Part shown: positions 41,968 to 50,434 of the stretch, in pieces
Layout: each line of letters begins with the position of its first letter
Numbering within the stretch: the stretch's first letter is position 1
NCBI GenBank assembly: GCA_018696595.1
Contig: JABHQW010000008.1
Location: 363,758 to 427,757, forward strand
Direction: 5' to 3'
Source of the DNA: Candidatus Woesearchaeota archaeon
GTDB taxonomy: Archaea; Nanobdellota; Nanobdellia; Woesearchaeales; GW2011-AR9
Length of the DNA: 64,000 nt
Program-made: the position numbers and the translations under genes
The notes under the pieces: model-generated
What the model saw: only the letters and a program-made list of their open reading frames with translations
Told to the model about the DNA's origin: nothing
Databases searched by the model: none

Positions 41968-43179
41968 ATGGAATACGCAAGCATAATTAATTTTTTAGAA
42001 AAGATTGGCAAGATCGCCAATTTGGATGAAGCAGAATTAGAACTGCTAAAAACACCACAACATATTCATCAGGCAGAACTAGAAGTTTCTGGTAAAAAGT
42101 ATCCTGCATTTAGAGTACAACATAATAATGCTAGGGGGCCTTTCAAAGGAGGAATTAGATTTCATCCAGAAGTGAATCTTGATGAAGTTAAAGCTCTAGC
42201 TTTTTGGATGTCATTAAAGACTGCAACTGCAGACATTCCTCTTGGTGGTGGAAAAGGGGGAATTACAGTTAATCCTAAAGAATTGTCTAAAGAAGAGATT
42301 GAAGAATTAAGTCGTGCTTATGTTAAAGCTTTTTACAAAGTGATTGGTCCGCAAGTAGACATTCCTGCTCCTGATGTTTATACTACTCCTGAAATAATGG
42401 CTTGGATAAGAGATGAATATGAAAAGTTAGTTGGGGAGAAAGCCCCTGGCGTTATTACTGGGAAACCAATTGAAGCTGGTGGATCTTTAGTTAGAGATAT
42501 TGCTACTGCTCTTGGCGGAGTTTATGTTTTAGAAGAAGCAATGAAGAAAATTGGTTTATCTGAGAAAACTGTTGCTGTGCAAGGTTTTGGTAATGCGGGG
42601 ATGAATGCTGCTAAATTGTTAGCGGAGAGGGGATTTAATGTTGTTGCTGTTTCAGATTCTAAAGGTGGAATACTTAATAATAATGGATTAAATATTGGGG
42701 AATTAATTAAAACCAAATCTGAAACTGGAAGCGTGGTTAATTATTCTGATGCTGAGAAAATTTCTAATGCGGAGTTGTTAGAATTAGATGTTGCTGTTTT
42801 AGTACCTTCTGCTTTAGCGAATGTTATTACTGCAGAAAATGCTGGTAATGTTAAAGCAAAAGTTGTTGTTGAGTTAGCTAATGGTCCAACAACTTCTGGG
42901 GCTGATGAAATTTTACATTCTAATAATGTTTTAGTGTTGCCTGATATTCTTGCTAACGCTGGCGGTGTAACTGTTTCATATTTTGAATGGTTACAGAACA
43001 ATGAAGATTATTATTGGGACGCAGAAACTGTAAAAACTAAGTTGAAAGAGAAAATGATTAGTGCTTTTGAACAGATCTGGCAGAAGTATTCTGGAAGTGA
43101 GCATGATTTTAGAACTAATACGTACGTTTTAGCTGTTAAGAAGATTTTAGATGCAGAGAGGGCTCGGGGAAGACTTTAG
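41968..43179 (+). CDS. gdhA: Glutamate dehydrogenase
   Basis: 403 residues, typical for hexameric GDH. The conserved segments are FRVQHNNARGPFKGGIRFHP, IPLGGGKGGITVNP (with substrate Lys residues), DIPAPDVYTT, the Rossmann AVQGFGNAGMNAAKLL, and the late LPDILANAGGVTVSYFEW. It interconverts glutamate with 2-oxoglutarate and ammonia and links amino-acid use with central metabolism. Its place after malic enzyme and before AspRS may reflect amino-acid-based growth, in keeping with the amino-acid permease in this window. The coenzyme (NAD or NADP) is not determinable from sequence by eye. Start has TATA-based leaderless layout. Confidence 0.95.
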   Translation: MEYASIINFLEKIGKIANLDEAELELLKTPQHIHQAELEVSGKKYPAFRVQHNNARGPFKGGIRFHPEVNLDEVKALAFWMSLKTATADIPLGGGKGGITVNPKELSKEEIEELSRAYVKAFYKVIGPQVDIPAPDVYTTPEIMAWIRDEYEKLVGEKAPGVITGKPIEAGGSLVRDIATALGGVYVLEEAMKKIGLSEKTVAVQGFGNAGMNAAKLLAERGFNVVAVSDSKGGILNNNGLNIGELIKTKSETGSVVNYSDAEKISNAELLELDVAVLVPSALANVITAENAGNVKAKVVVELANGPTTSGADEILHSNNVLVLPDILANAGGVTVSYFEWLQNNEDYYWDAETVKTKLKEKMISAFEQIWQKYSGSEHDFRTNTYVLAVKKILDAERARGRL

Positions 43180-43238
43180 AATTCTTTTATTATTTTCTTT
43201 TACTTATATAAAAAAGCAAAAATCATTCTGATTTTTTG

Positions 43239-43270
43239 TTCTGTTTTAATTTATTCTAATTAAAACAGAA
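43239..43270. promoter_or_regulatory. 13-bp perfect inverted repeat upstream of aspS
   Basis: TTCTGTTTTAATT (43239-43251) and AATTAAAACAGAA (43258-43270) are reverse complements separated by 6 nt. The element directly precedes the aspS TATA box (about 43273-43282) and ends 35 nt before the ATG. Position suggests an operator for AspRS; it could also be a terminator hairpin for gdhA. There is no T-run after it. Confidence 0.6.
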
Positions 43271-43305
43271 AAGCATAAAAACTAGTTATTATTCTACATT
43301 TTAAA

Positions 43306-44613
43306 ATGGAACGGACACTAATTAAAGATCTAAAAGATAACATTGGAAAGGAAGTCTTACTGAAAGGTTGGATTCAAGAATTAAGAAATTTGAGCAAAAT
43401 CAAGTTTCTAATTTTAAGAGACAGAACTGGAGATATGCAAACTCTGGCTTTCAAAGGTGACACTGAAGAAGAATCATTTAATGCACTTGATGATTATACA
43501 AAAGAGTCAGTAGTAGAAATTATTGGCACTCCTAAAGAAAATAAAACTTCTCATTGGGGAATTGAAGTTATGATTAAGAATGTTAAGGTTCTTAATAAAT
43601 CAGAAGTACCACATCCAATTGACAATACTGACAAAAGTCAAACCAATATTGATAAGAGAATTGACCATCGATTCTTAGATACTCGAAATCTTAAGAAACA
43701 AGCTATTTTTAAAATTAGAAGTAAGATTACTAAAAATGTGGCTTTGTTTTTGGATAGTCGTGGTTTCACTAATATTCATACTCCAAAAATAACTACTATT
43801 GGTGTTGAGTCTGGAGCAGACTTGTTTATGGTTGATTATTTTGGTAAACCCATTTATTTATCTCAGTCTCCGCAAGTTTACAAACAGATGTTTGTTGCGG
43901 GTGGTTTTGAAAGAGTTTACGAAATTGCTCCGGTTTTTCGAGCAGAGAAGTCTCACACTTCTCGACACTTAACAGAATTTACTGGTGTAGATTTTGAGAT
44001 GGCTTTCATCAAAGACGAACATGAAATTATGACTTTTATTGAAGGAATGTTAATTGATCTATTAACTAAATTGAAAGAAGAATCTGCCTCAGAATTAGTA
44101 TTGTTGGGAATAGAACATAACATCCCCGATGAAATTCCTCGAATTACGATGGGAGAAGCTAAAGCTCTTCTAGCAGAAAAAGGTAAAAAGTATGCTGATG
44201 AAGATGATTTAGATCCTGAAGGAGAAAAAATGTTGGGCGAAATCGTTAAAGAGAAGTATAATTCTGAGTTTGTATTTTTAACAAACTTTCCTTTTGCAAT
44301 TAGGCCGTTTTATCATATGAAAGCCGATGAAGATCCTAACGGAACAAAAAGTTTTGATTTACTATTTAACGGAGTGGAGATTGCTACTGGTGCACAAAGA
44401 GAACATCGTTTAGAAGTTCTTGAGAAACAAGCTAAAGGAAAAGGTCTTGACATGAATCAAATGCCAGAGTATAAAGACATTTTCAAATATGGTTGTCCTC
44501 CTCATGGTGGTGTTGGTTTTGGTCTTGATCGGATTACTCAACGTTTACTTAAATTGGACAATGTTCGAGAAGCTGTTTTACTTCCTAGGGATCCTGAGAG
44601 AATGAGTCCTTAG
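43306..44613 (+). CDS. aspS: Aspartyl-tRNA synthetase, archaeal type
   Basis: 435 residues, matching the archaeal/eukaryotic AspRS class (bacterial ones are near 590). An N-terminal OB anticodon-binding domain (VLLKGWIQELRNLSKIKFLILRD) precedes the class II core. Motif 2 has FRAEKSHTSRHLTEFTGVDFEM and motif 3 GVGFGLDRITQRLL. Intact ATP and Asp binding residues are expected. Some archaeal enzymes also charge tRNA-Asn for the transamidation route; whether this one does is not visible. The gene has its own promoter right behind a 13-bp inverted repeat. It is separated by 100 nt from the DUF4349 operon. Confidence 0.96.
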   Translation: MERTLIKDLKDNIGKEVLLKGWIQELRNLSKIKFLILRDRTGDMQTLAFKGDTEEESFNALDDYTKESVVEIIGTPKENKTSHWGIEVMIKNVKVLNKSEVPHPIDNTDKSQTNIDKRIDHRFLDTRNLKKQAIFKIRSKITKNVALFLDSRGFTNIHTPKITTIGVESGADLFMVDYFGKPIYLSQSPQVYKQMFVAGGFERVYEIAPVFRAEKSHTSRHLTEFTGVDFEMAFIKDEHEIMTFIEGMLIDLLTKLKEESASELVLLGIEHNIPDEIPRITMGEAKALLAEKGKKYADEDDLDPEGEKMLGEIVKEKYNSEFVFLTNFPFAIRPFYHMKADEDPNGTKSFDLLFNGVEIATGAQREHRLEVLEKQAKGKGLDMNQMPEYKDIFKYGCPPHGGVGFGLDRITQRLLKLDNVREAVLLPRDPERMSP

Positions 44614-44634
44614 TTTTTTATTTTATTTTTTTAA
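44614..44634 (+). terminator. T-rich terminator after aspS
   Basis: TTTTTTATTTTATTTTTTT-like tract immediately after the stop codon, before the TATA box of the next operon (CATTTATATAC, 44662-44672). Confidence 0.5.
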
Positions 44635-44713
44635 CTTCAACTGAAATTAAACTCTTCTTTACATTTATATACTCCTAGGATTTATTAATTTCTATTAAAC
44701 GGAGGTCAACACA

Positions 44714-45583
44714 ATGACATTTAAAGAACAATTGAATACAATTAAGAAAAATTGGATTATTGGATTAGTACTATTATTATTTGTTTTGCTACCCTTTTTT
44801 TCAGGAACTAATTCTGGCTTGAGTAAGAGTTCTGGATTTGGAATGCCAATGGGGGAATCAGCTGAGATGGCTATTGCTTCAGATTCAATGGGAAGATATT
44901 ATGAACAAGGATTTGCACCTGAAGTAGAAGATCGAAAAATAACTAAGAATGCTTATCTTTCAACAGAAGTTGACAGAGGAACATTTCAATCATCTGCGGA
45001 TAAACTAAAAAGTATCGTTAAGTTAAGCAACGGTTATCTTTTGAACGAGAACGTAAATAAACACGGACAAAGTAAGAAATCTTATTACTCTGGTAGTTAT
45101 CAAATCAAAGTTGAAACTTCTAAGTATGATTCTGTTATTCTACAACTGAAAGAAATTGGTGAAGTACAATCTTTTACTGAAAGTATGGGCGATATTACTG
45201 CAAGGTATACTAACTTACAAACAGAATTAGATGCAGAGAAATCTCGGTTAGCTAAGTTTCAACAGATGTACAATCAAGCAGATGAAATTTCTGATCAGAT
45301 TCAATTAGCGGATAAGATTTACTCTTTAGAGAAAACTATTGATTACTTAGAACAAGCCCTTAGTAACGTACAAATGAAAGTTGATTATTCAACAATTCGG
45401 GTTAGTCTTCAGGAAGAACGTTCTGAATATGCTAATGTTGCTTTGGTAAAGTTTTCTCAGTTAATTGATGCAATCGTAGACAGTTTCAACAGTTTGTTAC
45501 AGTTAATCTTTGTAATCTTTCCGTACGCAATCGCTTTAGGATTGATTTGGTTAGTTGTTAGAGTTGTGAGGAAGAGAAGATGA
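44714..45583 (+). CDS. DUF4349 family membrane protein
   Basis: 289 residues. Two hydrophobic segments, one near the N-terminus (about 15-32) and one near the C-terminus (about 260-283), flank an extracellular part. This holds the DUF4349 core: KNAYLSTEVDRGTFQSSADKLKSIVKLSNGYLLNENV, then YQIKVETSKYDSVILQLKEIGEVQSFTESMGDITARYTNLQTEL and a long coiled coil (ARYTNLQTELDAEKSRLAKFQQMYNQAD... LEQALSNVQMKVDYST). DUF4349 is widespread in bacteria and some archaea with uncertain function; a mechanosensing or envelope role is sometimes proposed. It starts the operon 44714-46550, with a strong GGAGGT ribosome site. Confidence 0.85.
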   Translation: MTFKEQLNTIKKNWIIGLVLLLFVLLPFFSGTNSGLSKSSGFGMPMGESAEMAIASDSMGRYYEQGFAPEVEDRKITKNAYLSTEVDRGTFQSSADKLKSIVKLSNGYLLNENVNKHGQSKKSYYSGSYQIKVETSKYDSVILQLKEIGEVQSFTESMGDITARYTNLQTELDAEKSRLAKFQQMYNQADEISDQIQLADKIYSLEKTIDYLEQALSNVQMKVDYSTIRVSLQEERSEYANVALVKFSQLIDAIVDSFNSLLQLIFVIFPYAIALGLIWLVVRVVRKRR

Positions 45584-46251
45584 AGAAACTAATCTCTTTA
45601 TTTTTTGTTTTATCTCTTTTTTTAGTTAGTTCTGTAACGGCTGACATGATGCCCGCGGGACATAAATCTGTTAGATATACTTTTGAGATTGAGAACATTG
45701 CTGATTATCCAGATCATGTTTTTATCCTGTACGGAGAGATTGGTACTCGGGAAATACTTGAACCTGGCCAGGAAGTTCATTTTTATAAGTACTCTTCCCC
45801 ATATATTTATGCAATAAAAAAGACAGATTTTGACTTAAAAAATTTTGAGCAGTTGAAAGAAGGAGATTATAAAGTAATGGAAAATTATTTTGAAACTAAT
45901 CCTGATTTAATAAAATCAGATTTACAATTAACTAATTACGGGATGGTTTCGGAGTTTGATCCTTTGGATAAAGCTAAAGACGTCTTAAAAATAAAATTAC
46001 TTGATGAAAACAATCTTTTAATTGTTAAAGATAAGGTGATCTACACTTATGAAGACGGAACTTCTGAAGAGAAAGTTTATGGGCAACAAGGAATTACAAG
46101 CTCTTTAGACCATGGTGGTTTTCCTGTACCTTCAAGAACAACAATTTTTCCTCCCTGGACTATGTCTGCTTTATTTTTGAGTGGGTTTTTGTTATCTTTA
46201 TCTGCTTTAATCTTAATAATTGTTTTGGTTGTTAGAAGAATTAGAAGATGA
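45580..46251 (+). CDS. Exported membrane-anchored protein of unknown function
   Basis: 223 residues. Signal peptide about 1-21 (ISLFFVLSLFLVSSVTA before DMMPAG) and a C-terminal transmembrane helix (ALFLSGFLLSLSALILIIVLVV) followed by RRIRR. The exported part begins with HKSVRYTFEIENIADYPDHVFILYGEI, a pattern that I recall from hypothetical DUF-like proteins of DPANN archaea and other prokaryotes without assigned function. It overlaps the DUF4349 gene by 4 nt (ATGA) and the following small membrane gene by 4 nt, so the three are coupled. A role with the DUF4349 protein in the envelope is likely from context alone. Confidence 0.62.
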   Translation: MKKLISLFFVLSLFLVSSVTADMMPAGHKSVRYTFEIENIADYPDHVFILYGEIGTREILEPGQEVHFYKYSSPYIYAIKKTDFDLKNFEQLKEGDYKVMENYFETNPDLIKSDLQLTNYGMVSEFDPLDKAKDVLKIKLLDENNLLIVKDKVIYTYEDGTSEEKVYGQQGITSSLDHGGFPVPSRTTIFPPWTMSALFLSGFLLSLSALILIIVLVVRRIRR

Positions 46252-46550
46252 TTTTAACTTATTTATTTTGTTTTATTTTAACTTTTGTTTTAGAGTTTTC
46301 CATCATATTTTTTCTTAGTAAAGAAAACTGGAAAGAATTATTTCTGTATGTTCTTTTAATTAATCTATTTACTTGGCCTTTAGCAAACTTAGCTTATTAC
46401 TTTGGTGGGAACTTTTATTTAATTGAATTAAATGTAATTTTGGCAGAAGGATTGTTATTGACTTTATTATTGAGAAAGAAATATATCTATTGTTTGGGAT
46501 TGTCTTTCATTGCTAATTTAGTTACTGCTCTGTTAAGTTTTTTGATTTGA
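46248..46550 (+). CDS. Small multi-pass membrane protein
   Basis: 100 residues, almost all hydrophobic, with three or four predicted helices and a short KENWKE and RKKY between them. It ends the coupled operon DUF4349 - exported protein - this gene, overlapping the upstream gene by 4 nt. No family is recognised. The tight overlap and the small size suggest it is an accessory membrane partner to the two larger products. Its end is 1 nt from the convergent end of the membrane-bound regulator gene. Confidence 0.6.
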   Translation: MILTYLFCFILTFVLEFSIIFFLSKENWKELFLYVLLINLFTWPLANLAYYFGGNFYLIELNVILAEGLLLTLLLRKKYIYCLGLSFIANLVTALLSFLI

Positions 46551-46551
46551 C

Positions 46552-47190
46552 TTACTTTCTCTTAACCCATTCTCTAACCACAACGACAAGTAAATAAATC
46601 ACTACGGCCGATAAACTTCCTACTAAGAACCATAAAGCAATGTCTGGTTGAGAAGAAGGTAGGCAATCCATAACTAACTGTTGTGCTACTGGAGCTGCTT
46701 CTGTAGCTATGGCTTGGTTTGCCATTTCTTCTAATATAGGTGCTGCCCCCATAACTTTAGTAGTGGCTCCAAAATCTTCAGCTCTACCAACAAATCCTGT
46801 GAATAATTTAATCACTGCACTAATACCTAAAGCAATAATTCCGACAGGAAGAACATTCTTTAATGCTTGTCTTAATCCAGAAACCTTTCTGGGTGCGATA
46901 ATAATATATTTGTTAGCTAATTTGTAATGGTTAACTTCTCGGCCTTTCTTAGAATAATGAAATTCTTCGGCAACAATTAAACTTGCTTCAGTTAATTTCT
47001 GTAAGTGATAATGAACTGTTGAGATTGGAATCTTTAATTCTTTAGACATATTTGCTTCTGTATCATGTTCTTTCTCTGTTAAGTAGTTGAGAATTTTTCT
47101 ACTTGTTTCAGAAGTAATAGTTTCTGCTAACTTCTTAGTTTTCTTTTCGTTCAAATCTACTAATAGGAAATTATTTTTTGCCATATCCAT
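46552..47190 (-). CDS. Membrane-bound winged-helix (ArsR/HTH_20-like) regulator
   Basis: 212 residues. The N-terminal winged helix (LAETITSETSRKILNYLTEKEHDTEANMSKELKIPISTVHYHLQKLTEASLIVAEEF, then a wing with YHYSKKGREVNHYKL) belongs to the ArsR-like archaeal regulators. The C-terminus has two transmembrane helices (about 105-128 and 182-205). These are separated by an Ala-rich extracellular loop. Such a layout couples sensing at the membrane with DNA binding. Two in-frame starts (47190 and 47184) are possible; the first fits a TATA-like TTTAAATA upstream and a leaderless mRNA. It is convergent with the DUF4349 operon; the genes it controls are unknown. Confidence 0.75.
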   Translation of the reverse strand: MDMAKNNFLLVDLNEKKTKKLAETITSETSRKILNYLTEKEHDTEANMSKELKIPISTVHYHLQKLTEASLIVAEEFHYSKKGREVNHYKLANKYIIIAPRKVSGLRQALKNVLPVGIIALGISAVIKLFTGFVGRAEDFGATTKVMGAAPILEEMANQAIATEAAPVAQQLVMDCLPSSQPDIALWFLVGSLSAVVIYLLVVVVREWVKRK

Positions 47191-47244
47191 TGATTTATTT
47201 TTAGTATTTAAATAGATTGTGATAAGTTTAGGTTGGGTTGAAGT

Positions 47245-48252
47245 CTAAAAATCTACTGGGAACAAGAAATTTCTTAACACTAAGTAAGCAATAAAAATTG
47301 CAATTAAAGTAATGGATTCCCATTTATTCAATTTCTCATTTCGCCACAAGAACCAGAAGATCAAACAAGCAATTCCTATTTTAAATGGTAAGTCATATAA
47401 CATCGTTACTCGTGGAATAGCGTAACCAGAAATCATTGCTCCTAAACCAAGTCCCATCAAGGGATTTGTTACATTACTTCCAATAAGAACACCTGCAGAA
47501 ATTCCTTTCTTGTTTTTAAAAACAGCAACTAATGCAGTAGTTAATTCTGGAAGGGCGGAAGCAATTCCTAATAATAATACTCCAAAAAATGAAGCGCTAA
47601 TTGGTAATTCTGCAACTAATTTTGTTGATGTTTTAATTACAGTATTAGCTGCAAAAGCCATGATTGTAAATGCAACAGCAATTGTAGCAACCTCAAACAT
47701 TATTCTCCAATTTGGTAGTTTTCTCTTTCTAGCTTTAGCATGAACTACGTGTTTGATATTAAGATCTTCATGTTTCTTTTTCTTTTGTCTTTTCTTAAGG
47801 TAAAATAAATAACCAACATAAGCAGCGAACATTAAAAATCCTTCAAATCTATTGATTGTTCCACCAATAGTCATGATCCACATAAAAGTTGCTCCAGCAA
47901 TTAATGCACCCACTTCTGAAAGAATATTTTTTCTGATAACAACAATTGTTCCAATTAACCCGATTACTGCAAGAATAAAACTTTGTTGAAATATATCTGA
48001 TCCTACATTAGTTCCAATAATTAATCCAGAGATCGTGTTCATTAAAGATGGTTGTTTTATAATGTCAATACTTCCAACAATTGCGGACATAATTTCAGGT
48101 ATGGAAGTTCCAATGGAAAGAATAGTTAATCCAATAAATGTTCCAGACCATTTAAAGTGGTGAGCTAATCTAATTGAATTTCTTACAGCAATCTCTGCTA
48201 AGACTAAGATTGCGATAACTCCAATGATTAACGTAATAATTTCTGATAACAT
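47245..48252 (-). CDS. Cation/calcium exchanger family membrane protein (CaCA)
   Basis: 335 residues with ten predicted helices in two halves. The alpha-repeat signatures are TFIGLTILSIGTSIPEIMSAIVGSID and ASFFGVLLLGIASALPELTTALVAVFK. The conserved acidic residues lie in SIPE and ALPE. A basic loop (KKRQKKKKHEDLNIK) separates the halves. The family exchanges Ca2+ for Na+ or H+ across the membrane (YrbG-like). A DPANN cell might use it for calcium export; the actual ion is not established. It is divergent from the DJ-1/PfpI gene with a 74-nt promoter region. Confidence 0.88.
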   Translation of the reverse strand: MLSEIITLIIGVIAILVLAEIAVRNSIRLAHHFKWSGTFIGLTILSIGTSIPEIMSAIVGSIDIIKQPSLMNTISGLIIGTNVGSDIFQQSFILAVIGLIGTIVVIRKNILSEVGALIAGATFMWIMTIGGTINRFEGFLMFAAYVGYLFYLKKRQKKKKHEDLNIKHVVHAKARKRKLPNWRIMFEVATIAVAFTIMAFAANTVIKTSTKLVAELPISASFFGVLLLGIASALPELTTALVAVFKNKKGISAGVLIGSNVTNPLMGLGLGAMISGYAIPRVTMLYDLPFKIGIACLIFWFLWRNEKLNKWESITLIAIFIAYLVLRNFLFPVDF

Positions 48253-48326
48253 CTCTTTTTTTGATATAATAATATAAAAGTTTAAAAATGTTAGTTTTTT
48301 GTTTAGTATTAAAAAGGTGATTTAAA

Positions 48327-48848
48327 ATGAAAAAAGCATTACTTATTATCGCACAACAAGGTTATCAACCTTATGAATATGGTACTCCTAAGAAAATATT
48401 AGAAGATGCAGGTATTGAAGTGGTTACAGCTTCTAATAAAATGGGGACATGTACTGCTGCGGATGGAACAACAACCGAAGCAACTATTGCAATTTCAGAA
48501 GTAAATGTTTCTGATTACGATGCAATTGTTTTTATTGGCGGCCCTGGTGCTGTAAACTATCAACATGACGTGCAGGCACATTTAACTGCTCAAGAAGCAA
48601 TAAATAGAAATAAAGTTTTAGCTGCAATTTGTATTGCACCAACTATTCTTGCTTATGCTGATGTCTTAGAAGGAAAGAAAGCAACAGTCTGGAATGAGGA
48701 TAATAACCAAGCAGAAATATTAACTAAGAATAGAGCAGAGTTTGTTGATCAAGCTGTTGTAGTTGATGGTAAGATTATTACTGCAAATGGTCCCCCTGCA
48801 GCAGAAGAGTTTGGTAAGAAGATTGTTGAGATATTAAAGGGAAACTAA
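48327..48848 (+). CDS. DJ-1/PfpI family protein
   Basis: 173 residues. The fold signature includes ALLIIAQQGYQPYEYGTPKKILEDAG, IVFIGGPGAVNYQHDVQAH and the nucleophile elbow VLAAICIAPTILAYADVLEGKKATVW, where the Cys in AICIAP is the conserved reactive residue. ANGPPAAEEFGKKIV follows at the end. The family includes intracellular protease-like, deglycase-like and stress proteins; which activity applies is open. It is soluble, has a GGTGAT ribosome site, and is monocistronic. Just downstream lies the start of a 28-nt promoter copy that is also found upstream of the PfkB gene. Confidence 0.9.
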   Translation: MKKALLIIAQQGYQPYEYGTPKKILEDAGIEVVTASNKMGTCTAADGTTTEATIAISEVNVSDYDAIVFIGGPGAVNYQHDVQAHLTAQEAINRNKVLAAICIAPTILAYADVLEGKKATVWNEDNNQAEILTKNRAEFVDQAVVVDGKIITANGPPAAEEFGKKIVEILKGN

Positions 48849-48870
48849 TATAAATAATAAAATATTCTTT
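48843..48870. repeat. 28-nt direct repeat, copy 1 (promoter region)
   Basis: An identical 28-base sequence occurs at 50379-50406. Copy 1 begins at the stop of the DJ-1/PfpI gene and ends 8 nt before the ATG at 48879. It contains a TATA-like ATATAAATAATAAAAT, so both copies can act as promoters. Confidence 0.75.
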
Positions 48871-48878
48871 TATTTAAG

Positions 48879-50369
48879 ATGGTGAAGAAAAGAGGTAAGA
48901 GAAACGTATTTGATAATCTTAAAAGTTTTTTCACACACCACTATTTTCTAATGTTTGTGTTCTTAATAGTTTTTGTAGGTTTATTCTTTATTGCCAAAAC
49001 AGTTGGAGAATCTGATCAAGCAATTGCTGGTGAAGCGTTTCGTGGAAAGTCTTTAGATTTATCTCGTTTATCTGCTGATAAAGTTGCTTTATACCATTAC
49101 GCTACTTATGCAAAAGAAGCTGGCCATAAGAGGGTTAGGGCAAATGATTTCTGGCAAATTGTTGTTTCAAGTAACATAGTTCAAAAAGATTTATTTAATT
49201 CTCCTAATTTTAGTTCAGACAAATATATCTCAGCAATGGATAATGCTTTCAGAGGAAATTATCGGGAGTTCAAGGGTTTGTATAGTGCCATCTATTCTGG
49301 TGTTGGTCAAAAGAAAATTGTGTAGATAATATTAACAGAAAGTAATCTGAAGAAACAACTTCAAGGATTAGATGTTGTTTATGATGGAAGAGCGATTGGA
49401 GATAAAATTCATGGTTATAGTTATACTTTTGAAGATGAACTTAAACCTTGGAATCCTATTTTGTTTGAGAATATGCTTAAAGTTTATGAACAAGAAGATA
49501 AAGAATTAGTGATTCCTGAAGGTAGTGTTTCTGCAGGAGCAATAAGTGGAACAATTTCTAACGGGGCTGTTGGTGGCATTATTGCTGGAGCTGCATTAAC
49601 AATGATGGCTTGTGCTGAATCTGAAGGACAAAATTTTGGAAAAGCTGGTGAAGGAAACAATCCTCTTGGAACAACTCCTTCTGGTGAAGGTGGTGGTACT
49701 AAAACTGATAAGTATGGAATGCCAGAAGCCGCACCAAGTGAGTTATCAAGTACAAATCTTTTTGACATATGTCCTCCTAATCCTTTAGACTTACCTGACT
49801 CTGCTGCATTTGAACCTAATGGCCCTGATGTTTCTGAAAATGACGTTTTTCAGACTGAGAAACCTCCTGTTGCTGATCAAGAAAGTAGATTAGAACAATG
49901 GGCTAATGAGATGATAGGTTCTGAAGTTGTACAAGAAGGAGTACAAGCAGGAAAAGATTGGGGTGTCGCATACAAAGAATTACCTAAAGCTAAAAATGCA
50001 CCAACCCCTTATGGTCTTTTATTTAATAAAAATTTCTTTAATCCAGAAGGAGATTTAGGAAACGCAAACAATTGTGGTCCAGGATTCTTTTCATTTTTAG
50101 CAAACTTAAATTGTGATGATGATACAGATGAAGATTGTGATGAATCAGATAATGTTAATGTTTTTGCAAATCCTAGTCAATCTTTTATTGGTCCTTGTGG
50201 TGGTTCTACTCCTGCAGATGCTGTTGATGTAAACAAGATGCAGAAATATTGGTACGATCCAGTTCCAATTGAATATGTTGGTGTCATTGATACCATTAAC
50301 CATGAAGATTTTCTGACTTTTGAACCAGTTATAAATGATGATTCTGGTTTAATCGATAACCAACCTTAA
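48879..50369 (+). pseudogene. Surface-protein gene interrupted by one in-frame amber (TAG) codon
   Basis: The frame is open from ATG 48879 to TAA at 50367, except for a TAG at 49323-49325. Up to there it codes 148 residues: a basic start, one transmembrane helix (about 22-41) and a charged domain ending SGVGQKKIV. The same frame goes on without a shift (IILTESNLKKQLQGLDVVYDG...) through 49461 to the end, about 348 more codons. The second part has a Gly/Ala stretch (SAGAISGTISNGAVGGIIAGAA), a Pro/Gly-rich region and an acidic Cys-containing tail. No good start follows the TAG: the next in-frame ATG is at 49473 without a ribosome site. It is a nonsense mutation, sequencing error, or recoding site. 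Total 496 codons before the stop. Confidence 0.7.
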
Positions 50370-50378
50370 TTTAACCAC

Positions 50379-50406
50379 AACTAATATAAATAATAAAATA
50401 TTCTTT
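50379..50406. repeat. 28-nt direct repeat, copy 2 (promoter of the sugar-phosphate operon)
   Basis: Perfect copy of 48843-48870. It ends 28 nt before ATG 50435. A second TATA-like AGTATATAAA follows at 50408-50417. The copies lie either side of the amber-interrupted gene. Confidence 0.75.
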
Positions 50407-50434
50407 AGTATATAAAAAAGAGGATGATAGGTAA

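Noticed and set aside
48879..50369. Pyrrolysine coding at TAG 49323-49325
   Set aside because: TAG terminates several ordinary genes in this window and no pyl gene is seen here. It cannot be excluded from the window alone but is not the simplest reading.
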